Positions 52,715 to 61,907 are shown, counted from the first letter of the stretch. The stretch: DNA of 64,000 bases from Labilibaculum manganireducens (GCF_002843385.1 NZ_MVDE01000003.1:62001-126000), one strand, 5' to 3'. Notes: generated by a model not told the origin, from the letters alone. Program-made: numbers and translations.

Positions 52715-53715
52715 TAGCCCCGAAATGGAAATGCTGCGCATGTGGTCATCCTGAACGGAGGAACGAAGTGAAGGATCCCATCCATTTTGGCTTTTCGTCA
52801 GTGCTTGTTGAAACACCTCTCCCCGGCCTTTCCTCTTTTAAACAACTCTATTAAACACCTCTCCCCAGCCCTCTCCTGAAGGCGAGGGAGTTAGCCCCGA
52901 AATGGAAATACTGCGCATGTCGTCATCCTGAACGGAGAAACGCAGTGAAGGATCTCATCCATTTTGGCTTTTCGTCAGTGCTTGTTGAAACACCTCTCCC
53001 CGGCCTTTCCTCTTTTAAACACCTTTATTAAACACCTAACCCCGGCCCTCTCCTGAAGGTGAGGGAGTTAGCCCCGAAATGGAAATACTGCGCTGTGGTC
53101 ATCCTGAACGGAGAAACGCAGTGAAGGATCTCATCCATTTTGGCTTTTCGTCAGTGCTTGTTGAAACACCTCTCCCTAGCCTTTCCTCTATTAAACACCT
53201 TTATTAAACACCTCACCCCAACCCTCTCCTGAAGGCGAGGGAGTTAGCCCGAAATGAAAATACTGCGCTGTGGTCATCCTGAACGGAGGAACGCAGTGAA
53301 GGATCTCATCCATTTTGATTTTTCGTCAGTGCTTGTTGAAACACCTCTCCCTAGCCTTTCCTCTATTAAACACCTTTATTAAACACCTCACCCCAACCCT
53401 CTCCTGAAGGCGAGGGAGTTAGCCCGAAATGAAAATACTGCGCTGTGGTCATCCTGAACGGAGGAACGCAGTGAAGGATCTCATCCATTTTGATTTTTCG
53501 TCAGTGCTTGTTGAAACACCTCTCCCTAGCCTTTCCTCTATTAAACACCTTTATTAAACACCTCACCCCAACCCTCTCCTGAAGGCGAGGGAGTTAGCCC
53601 GAAATGAAAATACTGCGCTGTGGTCATCCTGAACGGAGAAACGCAGTGAAGAATCCCATCCATTTTGGCTTTTCGTCAGTGCTTGTTGAAACTGAAGGTG
53701 AGGGAGTTCAAATGT
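52715..53715 (+). repeat. Six tandem copies of a 175-177-bp unit
   Basis: Units start at 52715, 52892, 53069, 53245, 53420 and 53595; the last is truncated. Each carries two known-type modules: GTCATCCTGAACGGAG...GAAGGATCTCATCC and CACCCCAACCCTCTCCTGAA+GGCGAGGGAG (a palindrome). Units 4 and 5 are nearly identical and the unit length falls from 177 to 175 along the array, a sign of stepwise duplication. No gene inside. Confidence 0.92.
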
Positions 53716-54218
53716 GCAATCAGAGGAATCTCCCTTTCTACTTTAGCTACTTTTTATACACAAATATTCGCTTTCCCAGACAATTGTTTAATTGTAAACA
53801 TAAACACCCCTCTGCCTGTCGGCATCTCCCCTTAAAATGGGAGAATTCACTTCTTTAACTTTTGCATGTATTTTCAATCGGCTTCGTTGCCGAGCTTGCG
53901 GGATCACTGAAAGTAAAGACAGCATTGAATTGTATTGAAACAGATCCCTCTCCCGATTCTCGGGAGAGGGATGACAGCCCGACGGATGGAAGAATCTGAA
54001 GTTTGAGTCCACTCCGAAAAGTCTAAAACCCCTAAATCCCCTGAAGGGGACTTTGAGGAGCAGACTCAACTTTGATCCTTGGAATTTAGAATTTGGTTGT
54101 TGGTGGTAAATGGTCAGTGGTAAATGGTCAATGGTCAATGGACAATAGTCAGTGGTTGGGCTTTGGATTTTAGAATTTGGTTCCTTGAAATTTGGAATTT
54201 CTCCTTTCTCCTTGGAAT
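53716..54218. other. Repeat graveyard upstream (3') of manC
   Basis: Fragments of several repeat families lie side by side: CACCCCTCTGCCTGTCGGCA (53806), CTCTCCCGATTCTCGGGAG (~53947), CCCCTAAATCCCCTGAAGGG (~54030) and a run of TGGTCAATGG/TGGTAAATGG words (54105-54160). No gene is present. Confidence 0.7.
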
Positions 54219-55460
54219 TTAAGCACCCAACACCGCCGCCCGAAACTCTTTAATTCTTTGCTCTTCTTCCTTTTTACAAATCAACAAAACCTCATTATCT
54301 TCCACTACAATATAGTCGTCTAAGCCTTGAATGACCACTTTTTTATCCTTTGGCATGTTCACAATACAATTGTTCGATTCAAATACATGAACCCTATCGC
54401 CTACCACAGTATTCCCCTGTTCACAGCGTTCGCGTTTTTCCCAAAGTGAGCCCCAGGTTCCCAAATCGGACCATCCAAAATCAGCCGGCTGCACATAGAT
54501 ATTATCTGCCTTTTCCATCACCGCATAGTCAATGGAAATGTTGGTGCAAGTGGGGAACATTTCATCAATAAAGGCCTGTTCTTTTTCTGTATTGTAGAAG
54601 ACCTCTCCTTTTTGAAAGATACCTGCGACTTCAGGAACAAAAGATTCAAATGCAGAAAGAATACTCTTAAGAGACCACAAGAAAATTCCTGAATTCCAGA
54701 AATAGTTTCCTTCTGACAAATATGTTTTTGCCGTTTCCAGATTTGGCTTCTCTCTAAACGAAGCAACTTTACAGATACCCCCTTCGGTTCCCTCTGAAGG
54801 GGAGAAGTTGCCACACTGATCATCAGAAATACCCCTCTCGGTCTCCCCTGAAGGGGAGAAGTTGGTAGGCACATCGGTCATTTTCACATAAGAATTACCT
54901 TCAGAACCAATTTGAGCTGAACTATTAATTCTTTCCCGATAGCTATCGGGATCATCATTATTAATTAAAGGTGAAGCCGATTGAATGTATCCATAACCCG
55001 TTTCCGGGCGATGAGGTTGTATCCCCAAAGTGAGTAAAGTGTCATTAGCAACAGTGAAATCCAAGCCATTTTCGATGATGCGAATAAACTCCGCCTCATT
55101 GGTAATCAAATGATCCGAAGGAGCGACTACCATATTGGCATTCGGATTTAATCCTTTTATTTTATAAGCTGCATACGCAATACAGGGCGCGGTATTTCGC
55201 ATGCATGGCTCCAGCAAAATATTGCTTTCCAGAAGCTCAGGGCACTGAGCTATTACTAGTTCCTTATATTTCGAAGATGTTACGATCAGAATGTTTTCAG
55301 CCGGAGCAATTGTTTTGAAACGGGCTACGGTTTGCTGCAACAGCGTTTTGCCAATTCCCAAAACATCTAAAAACTGCTTTGGCTTTTCTTCTGTACTCAT
55401 GGGCCAAAAACGGGAACCGACTCCCCCGGCCATTATTACGATGTAGTTGTTGTTGTTCAT
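54219..55460 (-). CDS. manC: Mannose-1-phosphate guanylyltransferase with repeat-derived insertion
   Basis: 413 residues, about 50 more than usual for the single-domain enzyme. Core motifs are intact: IMAGGVGSRFWPMSTEEKPK (GTP loop), VAPSDHLI, RPETGYGYIQ, SFREKPNLETAKTYL, FLWSLKSIL context NSGIF, and FGWSDLGTWGSL. It makes GDP-mannose for surface glycans. Between GYGYIQ (160) and VASFREKP (232) lie ~60 extra residues: two copies of a palindromic repeat (NFSPSGETERGI and NFSPSEGTEGGI, residues 198-229) and an inverted repeat CCCGATAGCTATCGGG encoding DSYRE (~170-177). The frame is kept, so the protein may still work. Confidence 0.92.
   Translation of the reverse strand: MNNNNYIVIMAGGVGSRFWPMSTEEKPKQFLDVLGIGKTLLQQTVARFKTIAPAENILIVTSSKYKELVIAQCPELLESNILLEPCMRNTAPCIAYAAYKIKGLNPNANMVVAPSDHLITNEAEFIRIIENGLDFTVANDTLLTLGIQPHRPETGYGYIQSASPLINNDDPDSYRERINSSAQIGSEGNSYVKMTDVPTNFSPSGETERGISDDQCGNFSPSEGTEGGICKVASFREKPNLETAKTYLSEGNYFWNSGIFLWSLKSILSAFESFVPEVAGIFQKGEVFYNTEKEQAFIDEMFPTCTNISIDYAVMEKADNIYVQPADFGWSDLGTWGSLWEKRERCEQGNTVVGDRVHVFESNNCIVNMPKDKKVVIQGLDDYIVVEDNEVLLICKKEEEQRIKEFRAAVLGA
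54774..54953 (-). repeat. Palindromic repeats inside the manC reading frame
   Basis: Plus strand 54774-54805 and 54833-54869 carry CCCTCTGAAGGGGAGAAGTTG- and CTCCCCTGAAGGGGAGAAGT-type palindromes of the same family as the intergenic CTCTCCTGAAGGAGAGGG repeats; 54933-54952 is TTTCCCGATAGCTATCGGGA. They are spaced so that manC is not interrupted. Confidence 0.85.
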
Positions 55461-55502
55461 TGTCTGTTGCTGTTATTACTTTTTGAGACTTCTGTCTTTT
55501 TT

Positions 55503-55990
55503 AACCACGAGCTAAAGCATCTTGCAAGGAATCAATTTTCAACCACGAGCTAAAGCACGTGGCAATTGCTAGGCTGCAGTTCTCTTTTTTGTTTACTTTC
55601 TACTTTATCCTTGTTCCTTGTTCCTTGGAATTTGGAATCTTGTCCTTGTTCTTTGTATCCACGAGCTAAAGCACGTGGCAAAGGATCAGCTGCGGATTTC
55701 TTTCTTGTTACTTGATACTTTTTACTTGATTTTCTCACCTCACCCCAACCCTCTCCTGAAGGAGAGGGAGCCGGCTCCCGCACCAACTGCAGTGTTCCTT
55801 TTTATCTGTCTTTGCGAGGGAGCCTCCGCCAGTTTTTCTGGTTCCGAAAATCGGGAACTGAAGCAATTTGTCAACTATTGGTAGCCCCCTCCTTTTTTTG
55901 TTTGCCTGTATGCGAACAGATTGCCACGGCTTTCCCGATTCTCGGGACAGGCTGTACCTCAGACTCGCAATGACAGCATTGAATAGGGTA
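55503..55990. repeat. Cluster of dispersed hairpin repeats upstream of manC
   Basis: Three copies of CCACGAGCTAAAGCACGTGG (55505, imperfect; 55543; 55659), each a hairpin with CCACG/CGTGG arms, then an ACCCTCTCCTGAAGGAGAGG palindrome (55748) and CCCGATTCTCGGGACAGGCT (55934) beside TCGCAATGACAG. The 540-base gap 55461-56004 holds no gene. The manC promoter must lie among these repeats. Confidence 0.8.
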
Positions 55991-56004
55991 GTACGCCGAA
56001 GGTT

Positions 56005-56484
56005 TTATTTTTCACTCAATTTGAGCACCTGTTTTTTCAAACTTGCAAGATATAACTCACAAGCATCACTCTCTGAATGTTCCGGTGCCCAGGGAGCAAA
56101 TTCCATACCTGCATTTGGTATGTAGGGTCCTTGCTTTATCTCGTAAATTACCGATCCTGACTCCTCTGCTAAAATGGTGTGCCAAACTCCTGTTGGAATT
56201 TCTACGCCATGGTTTCCAACTAATGGATCCAATTTCTGTGTTTCAATAATATTCCCAAAATCATCAAAAAATACCACTGTAAGCTTCCCTCTCAACAAAA
56301 GAAAAATTTCTACTTGTTTTGTATGCCTATGAGGAGGCAAATAAGTTTCAGGCTCCAAAGCATTGAGCATTCGTTGTAATAATTCATCACCAGTTTTGTG
56401 AAAATTGTAATTCATTCGCTTTCGGGGACTGTTTTTTGCCTCCGCAGTTAGCGTATTCAGTAAATCGGTATTGATGTATTTCAT
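56005..56484 (-). CDS. wbuC: WbuC-family cupin-fold metalloprotein
   Basis: 159 residues. SPRKRMNYNFHKTGDELLQRM is the WbuC start region, and PPHRHTKQVEIFLLLRGKL plus VEIPTGVWHTILAEE are the two cupin metal motifs (His and Glu ligands). WbuC is found next to WbuB in O-antigen clusters containing N-acetyl-fucosamine; its activity is not known. A WbuB homologue is at 61908-63116 in the same cluster, which supports the name. Confidence 0.85.
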   Translation of the reverse strand: MKYINTDLLNTLTAEAKNSPRKRMNYNFHKTGDELLQRMLNALEPETYLPPHRHTKQVEIFLLLRGKLTVVFFDDFGNIIETQKLDPLVGNHGVEIPTGVWHTILAEESGSVIYEIKQGPYIPNAGMEFAPWAPEHSESDACELYLASLKKQVLKLSEK

Positions 56485-56576
56485 TCTAAAATAAGATGTA
56501 TATCCAATAAAACCACGGAAGAAGTAAAAATTTCATCTCTCCCTCTTGTTGGCATTTTATCGGCTGATTAGTCCCT

Positions 56577-57554
56577 TTACGACAATTGGTGCAAATGAAA
56601 GTACTTTCGCTTTACTGCAGTATATACAAATGCCAGTAACAGAAGAATTCCAATCACAATTAGAACTGTTGTGACAGCAGAAAAATCAGATTGCAACAAA
56701 TACAATGCTAAAAAATTTAAGCCTATCTGCACAAGCATATAGCCTGCAGAAACTATCAAGTGCGGAACTTTTGCCTCATTTGCCAGTATTTGATACAAAT
56801 GTTTACGATGTGCCTGAAATATATTTTCTCTTAAAATCAATCGATGTACAATGGTTAAAACAGAATCCACGCCATATACGGCTAAAAGTAACAGCACAAC
56901 AAAAGAAGGTTCCAACAAGATCAACTTCCCGATCATAAACAAGAGAATAAAGGCGATGGCGATGGATCCAACATCTCCGGCAAAACATTTTGCCTTTTTT
57001 CTGAAATTGTAGAAATTAAAAACCAAAAGCCCCAAAGCCGTACAGTAAATCAGTTCGTTCTCCACAAAATTTACATGATAGTTATTAATCATCCACAAAC
57101 CAGAAAGAACAGCCAAACTGTAAGCTCCTGTTATGCCATTGATCCCATCCATAAAGTTGTAAGCATTGGTGATACCAATAAACAGAATGAAAGCGATTAT
57201 AATCCAAACCCATTGCAAGTCAAACAAGTTCAACTGATAAAATAACAAGCCCATAGACACCAAATGGACAGTTAGGCGCAATTTATTGGAAAGCGTTATT
57301 ACATCATCCAAAAAACTTACTAAAGTGATTAGTGTTAATCCCATAAAAAACCAGGGATAAACAAAACCTGAAGAAATAAAAAAGGCCAAAGCACCAAAAT
57401 AAAAGATAATCCCTCCACCACGCAAAGTGATTGAAGTGTGAGAACTTCTTTGATTGGGTTTATCGATGATATTGAAGTGATCGGCAAGCTTAAAATAAAA
57501 TACAATAATTATGAATAAGCTTATTAAAACAAGAAGATACTGAGAATAACACAT
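56577..57554 (-). CDS. WecA/WbpL-like polyprenyl-phosphate glycosyl-1-phosphate transferase
   Basis: 325 residues with about ten membrane helices. DKPNQRSSHTSITLRGGGII, VSFLDDVITLSNKLRLTVH (D-D pair), ITNAYNFMDGINGITGAY and AGDVGSIAIAF, plus the basic loop IFQAHRKHLYQIL, are the MraY/WecA family signatures. It links the first sugar phosphate (HexNAc-type) to undecaprenyl phosphate to start O-antigen assembly. It is the likely initiating enzyme of this cluster. Confidence 0.92.
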   Translation of the reverse strand: MCYSQYLLVLISLFIIIVFYFKLADHFNIIDKPNQRSSHTSITLRGGGIIFYFGALAFFISSGFVYPWFFMGLTLITLVSFLDDVITLSNKLRLTVHLVSMGLLFYQLNLFDLQWVWIIIAFILFIGITNAYNFMDGINGITGAYSLAVLSGLWMINNYHVNFVENELIYCTALGLLVFNFYNFRKKAKCFAGDVGSIAIAFILLFMIGKLILLEPSFVVLLLLAVYGVDSVLTIVHRLILRENIFQAHRKHLYQILANEAKVPHLIVSAGYMLVQIGLNFLALYLLQSDFSAVTTVLIVIGILLLLAFVYTAVKRKYFHLHQLS

Positions 57555-57633
57555 TTGAGATTCAATTACGGTTTATGAACTTAAAGCTATTTTAGAAAAT
57601 GTAAAAAATAGCTCTAAGTCACCCAATTACTTT

Positions 57634-58683
57634 CTATTTGGAATACATCTCTTCGTAGTACTTTTCGTACTCACCGCTGGTGATGTTCTCCATCCATTCC
57701 TTATTTTCCAAATACCATTTTACAGTTTTCTCAATTCCTTCTTCAAACTGAAGTGATGGCTCCCAGCCCAATTCATTCTTTAATTTGGTAGAGTCAATCG
57801 CATAACGCAAATCATGGCCGGCACGATCGGTAACATAGGTAATCAATTTTTCAGAAGCACCTTCTTCCCGACCCAATAATCGGTCAACGGTTTTAATCAT
57901 CACCTTAATCAAGTCGATATTTGTCCATTCGTTAAAACCACCAATATTATAGGTATCTCCTTGCTTTCCCTTGTGGAAAATCACATCAATGGCACGCGCA
58001 TGATCTTCTACATACAACCAATCGCGAACATTCTCCCCTTTCCCATAAACCGGAAGAGCTTTGTTGTTGCAAATATTGTTGATAAATAATGGAATTAATT
58101 TCTCAGGAAACTGAAAGGAACCATAGTTATTGGAGCAATTGGAAATTACGGTTGGTAATCCAAAAGTATCCTGAAAAGCTCTCACAAAGTGATCCGAAGA
58201 AGCTTTGGATGCAGAATAAGGTGAATGAGGATCGTAAGCTGTCGTTTCCAAAAAGAAACCTTCTCCCCCTAAAGAGCCATATACTTCATCTGTAGATACA
58301 TGATAAAACAATTTTCCTTCGTAATTACCTTCCCAGGCAAATTTTGCAGCTTGTAATAGACTCAATGTTCCCATTACATTGGTTTGAGCAAAGGAAAACG
58401 GATCTTTTATGGAACGGTCAACATGAGATTCTGCCGCCAAATGAATAACACTTTCGATCTGATAATCTAAAAATACTTTTTGAACCTTTTCAAAATCACA
58501 AATGTCACATTTTACGAATTCGTAATTTTCTTTATTTTCAATATCTGTCAAATTAGCAAGATTTCCTGCATAAGTCAAAACATCCATGTTTACGATTCTA
58601 TAATCAGGATATTTATTAACCAGCAAACGAACTAAGTGAGATCCGATAAACCCGGCGCCACCTGTAACTAATATACTTTTCAT
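57634..58683 (-). CDS. rfbB: dTDP-glucose 4,6-dehydratase
   Basis: 349 residues, extended SDR fold. VTGGAGFIGSHLVRLLV (NAD loop), HLAAESHVDRS, STDEVYGSLG and YSASKASSDHFV (catalytic Tyr-Lys), and TCSNNYGSFQ-like SNCSNNYG are all present. It makes dTDP-4-keto-6-deoxyglucose, step 2 of dTDP-L-rhamnose synthesis. A 175-base gap with T/C-rich simple repeats separates it from rfbD. Confidence 0.96.
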   Translation of the reverse strand: MKSILVTGGAGFIGSHLVRLLVNKYPDYRIVNMDVLTYAGNLANLTDIENKENYEFVKCDICDFEKVQKVFLDYQIESVIHLAAESHVDRSIKDPFSFAQTNVMGTLSLLQAAKFAWEGNYEGKLFYHVSTDEVYGSLGGEGFFLETTAYDPHSPYSASKASSDHFVRAFQDTFGLPTVISNCSNNYGSFQFPEKLIPLFINNICNNKALPVYGKGENVRDWLYVEDHARAIDVIFHKGKQGDTYNIGGFNEWTNIDLIKVMIKTVDRLLGREEGASEKLITYVTDRAGHDLRYAIDSTKLKNELGWEPSLQFEEGIEKTVKWYLENKEWMENITSGEYEKYYEEMYSK

Positions 58684-58858
58684 TGTTTATGTGTTTTTTA
58701 TAGTTTAAATATTGTAGATGAAACATGGGTAAAGTTATAATAAGGATAAAGGAAAACAAGATGAAAGATGAAAGGAAAGACAAGGTTAAAAACCAAATTA
58801 ACTGCACTTTATACTTATTCCTTTACACTTTCTACTTTACACTTTATACTTTTCTCCT

Positions 58859-59728
58859 TTAGACTTCCTCCTTTATCCTTGAGATACATTCCTTTAAAGA
58901 ATCTCTCCAGTAAGGAACCTCTATTCCAAAATCAGCTTTAATTTTCGCCTTATTCATCACTGAATAATGAGGACGCTGAGCTGGTGTTGGATAATCTTTT
59001 GTTTCGATTGGCTTCACAAGACAATCCACCATCCCAATCTCCATAATAGCCTTCGAAAAGTCGTACCAGGAAGCCACCCCTTCGTTCGAGAAATGATAGA
59101 TTTTCCCTTTTTGGTCTAATTTTTCTTCTTTAGAAAAAATTTCCAGACAAGCTTGTGCCAAATCTCTCGCATAAGTTGGCGTTCCCACCTGATCGAAAAT
59201 AACGCCCAACTCATCTCGCTCCTTCCCCAAACGTAACATCGTTTTCACAAAATTGTTTCCAAAAGAAGAATACAACCAGGAAGTACGAATTACAATGGAT
59301 TCTGATTCCGAATTAATCACATACTCCTCCCCTTTTCGTTTCGTAGCCCCATATACTCCAATTGGAGAAACCTCATAATCTTCTGTATAAGGAAAATGAG
59401 CAGTTCCATCAAAAACGTAATCAGTAGAAATGTGAATCAACTTCAAATTCTGCTCTTCAGCTACAAACACCAAATTACCAACTGCCGTAGCGTTCACTAA
59501 TTCTGCCGTTTCAAAATCTTCTTCTGCTTTGTCCACAGCAGTGTAAGCAGCACAATTGATGATTGCTTCGATTTTATTTTCGCTTACGAACTGAGATAGT
59601 TTCTCTTTATTACAAATATCCAATTCCGGCAAATCAGAAAACACAAAATCCAAATTTGAATAAGAATCGGCTAGTCCATTTATTTCTGAGCCCAACTGCC
59701 CATTGGCTCCTGTTACTAATATTTTCAT
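58859..59728 (-). CDS. rfbD: dTDP-4-dehydrorhamnose reductase
   Basis: 289 residues from the ATG at 59726-59728 (MKILVTGANGQLGSEI, preceded by AATAAGGAA); a GTG further up would start inside a repeat. The NAD(P) loop, INCAAYTAVDKAE, STDYVFDGTAHFPYTE and YGATKRKGEEYV (Tyr-Lys) are clear. It reduces the 4-keto group in the last step of dTDP-rhamnose synthesis. Confidence 0.95.
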   Translation of the reverse strand: MKILVTGANGQLGSEINGLADSYSNLDFVFSDLPELDICNKEKLSQFVSENKIEAIINCAAYTAVDKAEEDFETAELVNATAVGNLVFVAEEQNLKLIHISTDYVFDGTAHFPYTEDYEVSPIGVYGATKRKGEEYVINSESESIVIRTSWLYSSFGNNFVKTMLRLGKERDELGVIFDQVGTPTYARDLAQACLEIFSKEEKLDQKGKIYHFSNEGVASWYDFSKAIMEIGMVDCLVKPIETKDYPTPAQRPHYSVMNKAKIKADFGIEVPYWRDSLKECISRIKEEV

Positions 59729-59741
59729 TTCCTTATTTTTT

Positions 59742-59847
59742 TCCACAAATTACTCAAATGACACAAATTTAAAAGTTTAACTGGGAGGTTAAGACCTTTA
59801 GATTATCATCATAAATAATTAGTGGTCATTAGTGAAAATTAGTGGTT
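59742..59847. repeat. Pair of phased triple-word repeats between rfbD and rfbC
   Basis: Left, 59742-59770: CCACAAATTACT, CAAATGAC, ACAAATT. Right, 59817-59847, on the minus strand: AACCACTAATTTT, CACTAATGAC, CACTAATT. Both have three 6-base words about 10 bases apart, in inverted orientation, as do the ends of the GxxExxY unit next door, but here with no gene between. Confidence 0.6.
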
Positions 59848-59856
59848 CCTTATAAT

Positions 59857-60405
59857 TTAGAAAGGGTTTTCAGTTTGTGACAATGGCTTCAGCTCCTTAT
59901 CTTTTCCAGACAATTGAACTTCATTAATAGCAATTTGCCAATCCACAGCAATCTCTTCATCATTCCAGACAATGCCGGAATCATGATCGGGAGCATACCA
60001 ATTGTCCACCTTATAGGCAAATGTTGCTTTTTCACTCAATACCACAAAACCATGTGCAAACCCTCGTGGCACAAACAATTGCCGTTTATTATCTCCGCTT
60101 AAGTTTACCGCCACATATTTTTTATAGGTAGTAGAACCTTTTCGAAGATCCACTGCTATATCCAAAACTTCACCTTCAATACAACGCACCAGTTTGGCTT
60201 GATTGAAAGGTGGTTTTTGAAAATGAAGACCTCGAAGCACTCCTCTTGAAGACTTCGATTCATTGTCCTGAACAAAATCGACTTTCCCAATGTTTTCTTC
60301 GAATTCCTTCTGATTGAAAGATTCAAAAAAGTAGCCCCTGTCATCCCCAAATACTTTTGGTTCAATGATGACTACTTCGGGTATTTCTGTTTTTATAAAT
60401 TGCAT
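59857..60405 (-). CDS. rfbC: dTDP-4-dehydrorhamnose 3,5-epimerase
   Basis: 182 residues, cupin fold. DRGYFFESFNQKEF, SSRGVLRGLHFQKPPFNQAK (catalytic His in LHFQ), VDLRKGSTTY, FVPRGFAHGFVVLSE and the C-terminal YAPDHDSGIVWND are family hallmarks. It converts the 4-keto-6-deoxyglucose intermediate to the L-rhamno form. It is separated from rfbA by the inserted GxxExxY unit. Confidence 0.96.
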   Translation of the reverse strand: MQFIKTEIPEVVIIEPKVFGDDRGYFFESFNQKEFEENIGKVDFVQDNESKSSRGVLRGLHFQKPPFNQAKLVRCIEGEVLDIAVDLRKGSTTYKKYVAVNLSGDNKRQLFVPRGFAHGFVVLSEKATFAYKVDNWYAPDHDSGIVWNDEEIAVDWQIAINEVQLSGKDKELKPLSQTENPF

Positions 60406-60420
60406 TAATTATATTTTATT

Positions 60421-60886
60421 AACCACAGATGACACAGATTTTCACAGATTAAATTACAAAACGTTTATATTCTAGGCTTGTTGCTCCAAAATTGATCAGA
60501 TAACCGACTTGCATTCCTGTCGCCTTTAAATAATTCATCAACTGTGCGATATGAACATCTTCAATTGCTTTAACTGATTTTAACTCTAAAATGATCTTAT
60601 CATGACATATAAAATCGGCATAGTACTTCTTATCCAAGATAATTCCCTTATAATTGATATCAATTTGAGCTTCTCGTTCATAAGAAATACATTTTCGCGA
60701 AAACTCATACTCTAAAGCCTCTTGATATACTGCTTCTAGAAAACCACAACCTAATTCAGAATGTACTGCCATACAACAACCTAAAATAGCATAGCATTCA
60801 TCTTTAAATAAGAAATTATCATAGCTCATCGCGATCATCTTTTATTTAAAATTATTAATCTGTGCAAATCTGTGTCATCTGTGGTT
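60421..60886. mobile_element. GxxExxY gene unit bounded by 32-bp inverted repeats
   Basis: Left end 60421-60452 begins AACCACAGATGACACAGATT and right end 60855-60886 is its inverted copy; the 32-base arms differ at one base. Each arm is three ACAGAT words at 9-10-base spacing. The right arm touches the rfbA stop codon and the left arm lies 15 bases from the rfbC start. The gene inside uses a stop codon that lies within the left arm. No transposase is encoded. Confidence 0.85.
60449..60838 (-). CDS. GxxExxY family protein (PD-(D/E)XK nuclease-like)
   Basis: 129 residues. The name-giving motif is GCGFLEAVYQEALEYEF; YEREAQIDINYKG, YYADFICHDKIILELKSVKA (the D...E-x-K nuclease-like core) and IAQLMNYLKATGMQVGYLIN with final FGATSLEYKRFVI follow exactly the TIGR04256 pattern. 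The catalytic-type acidic and lysine residues are kept. Function is unknown; members occur in rRNA intervening sequences and as scattered single genes. Here it breaks an otherwise standard rfb operon and lies between inverted repeats. Confidence 0.93.
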   Translation of the reverse strand: MIAMSYDNFLFKDECYAILGCCMAVHSELGCGFLEAVYQEALEYEFSRKCISYEREAQIDINYKGIILDKKYYADFICHDKIILELKSVKAIEDVHIAQLMNYLKATGMQVGYLINFGATSLEYKRFVI

Positions 60887-61768
60887 TTAATTTTTTTCTC
60901 CAATAAGATTTAACAAATACTGACCATATCCATTCTTCTTCAACGGCTCCGCCAATTTTTTCACCTGTTCGGCATTAATGTAGCCTTTAGCATAGGCAAT
61001 TTCCTCTAGACAAGCCACTTTCAATCCCTGACGGGTTTCAATGGTCTCAATAAAACTTCCGGCAGCCAATAAAGATTCATGTGTACCCGTATCCAACCAA
61101 GCATAACCTCGGCCCATCAATTCGACTTTCAAGCGTCCTTGCGCCAAATATTCCTGATTTACCGTAGTAATTTCCAATTCTCCACGATGTGATGGTTTCA
61201 CATTCTTTGCTACTTGAACCACATCGTTCGAATAGAAATACAAACCTACCACGGCATAATTGGATGCTGGATTCTCAGGTTTTTCCTCAATCGAAGTTAC
61301 AGTTCCATTTTCATCAAAAGCAGCTACACCATAACGTTCCGGATCATTCACATAGTACCCAAAAACGGTAGCTTTTCCTTCCTCTTCCACATTTTTACGG
61401 GCATTTTTCAACATGCCGGTAAGGTTGTGTCCGTAGAAAATATTGTCACCCAAAACCAAACAAACCGAATCATCACCAATAAATTCATCCCCAATAATAA
61501 AAGCCTGAGCCAATCCGTCAGGACTTGGCTGCTCTTTATAAGATAATTTCAGTCCCAATTCTTCCCCTGTTCCCAATAATTTCTCAAAATTAGGAAGATC
61601 CTCAGGAGTCGAGATGATTAATATTTCCTGAATCCCTGCCAACATCAATACTGACAATGGATAATAAATCATGGGTTTATCGTAAACCGGTAATAGCTGC
61701 TTCGAAACTCCTTTGGTAATGGGATACAAACGGGTTCCGCTGCCTCCTGCTAAGATTATTCCTTTCAT
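60887..61768 (-). CDS. rfbA: Glucose-1-phosphate thymidylyltransferase
   Basis: 293 residues from the ATG at 61766-61768, [20 protein letters not shown]; a TTG nine bases earlier is less likely. [51 protein letters not shown] and [13 protein letters not shown] are standard. It makes dTDP-glucose, the first step towards dTDP-L-rhamnose. Its gene is first in the rfbA-C-D-B order on the minus strand. Confidence 0.96.
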   Translation of the reverse strand: MKGIILAGGSGTRLYPITKGVSKQLLPVYDKPMIYYPLSVLMLAGIQEILIISTPEDLPNFEKLLGTGEELGLKLSYKEQPSPDGLAQAFIIGDEFIGDDSVCLVLGDNIFYGHNLTGMLKNARKNVEEEGKATVFGYYVNDPERYGVAAFDENGTVTSIEEKPENPASNYAVVGLYFYSNDVVQVAKNVKPSHRGELEITTVNQEYLAQGRLKVELMGRGYAWLDTGTHESLLAAGSFIETIETRQGLKVACLEEIAYAKGYINAEQVKKLAEPLKKNGYGQYLLNLIGEKN

Positions 61769-61907
61769 ATTTTTCAAGGTAATTACCTGTATTTAGGTAA
61801 ATTAAAAACTCATTTATAAACACATCCAATTTCTTTAACCAATCGATATACAATCAACCAATTATAAACAACATATTCGTTAAAGAAATATGCAATAATT
61901 AACGTAA

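Noticed and set aside
53604-53858. 84-codon frame in the 175-bp array and its flank
   Set aside because: It consists of repeat modules found in several frames and orientations and has no protein motif.
54518-54874. 118-codon minus-strand frame beginning MCLPTSPLQG
   Set aside because: It is an alternative frame of manC through the inserted palindromes; manC motifs lie in the other frame.
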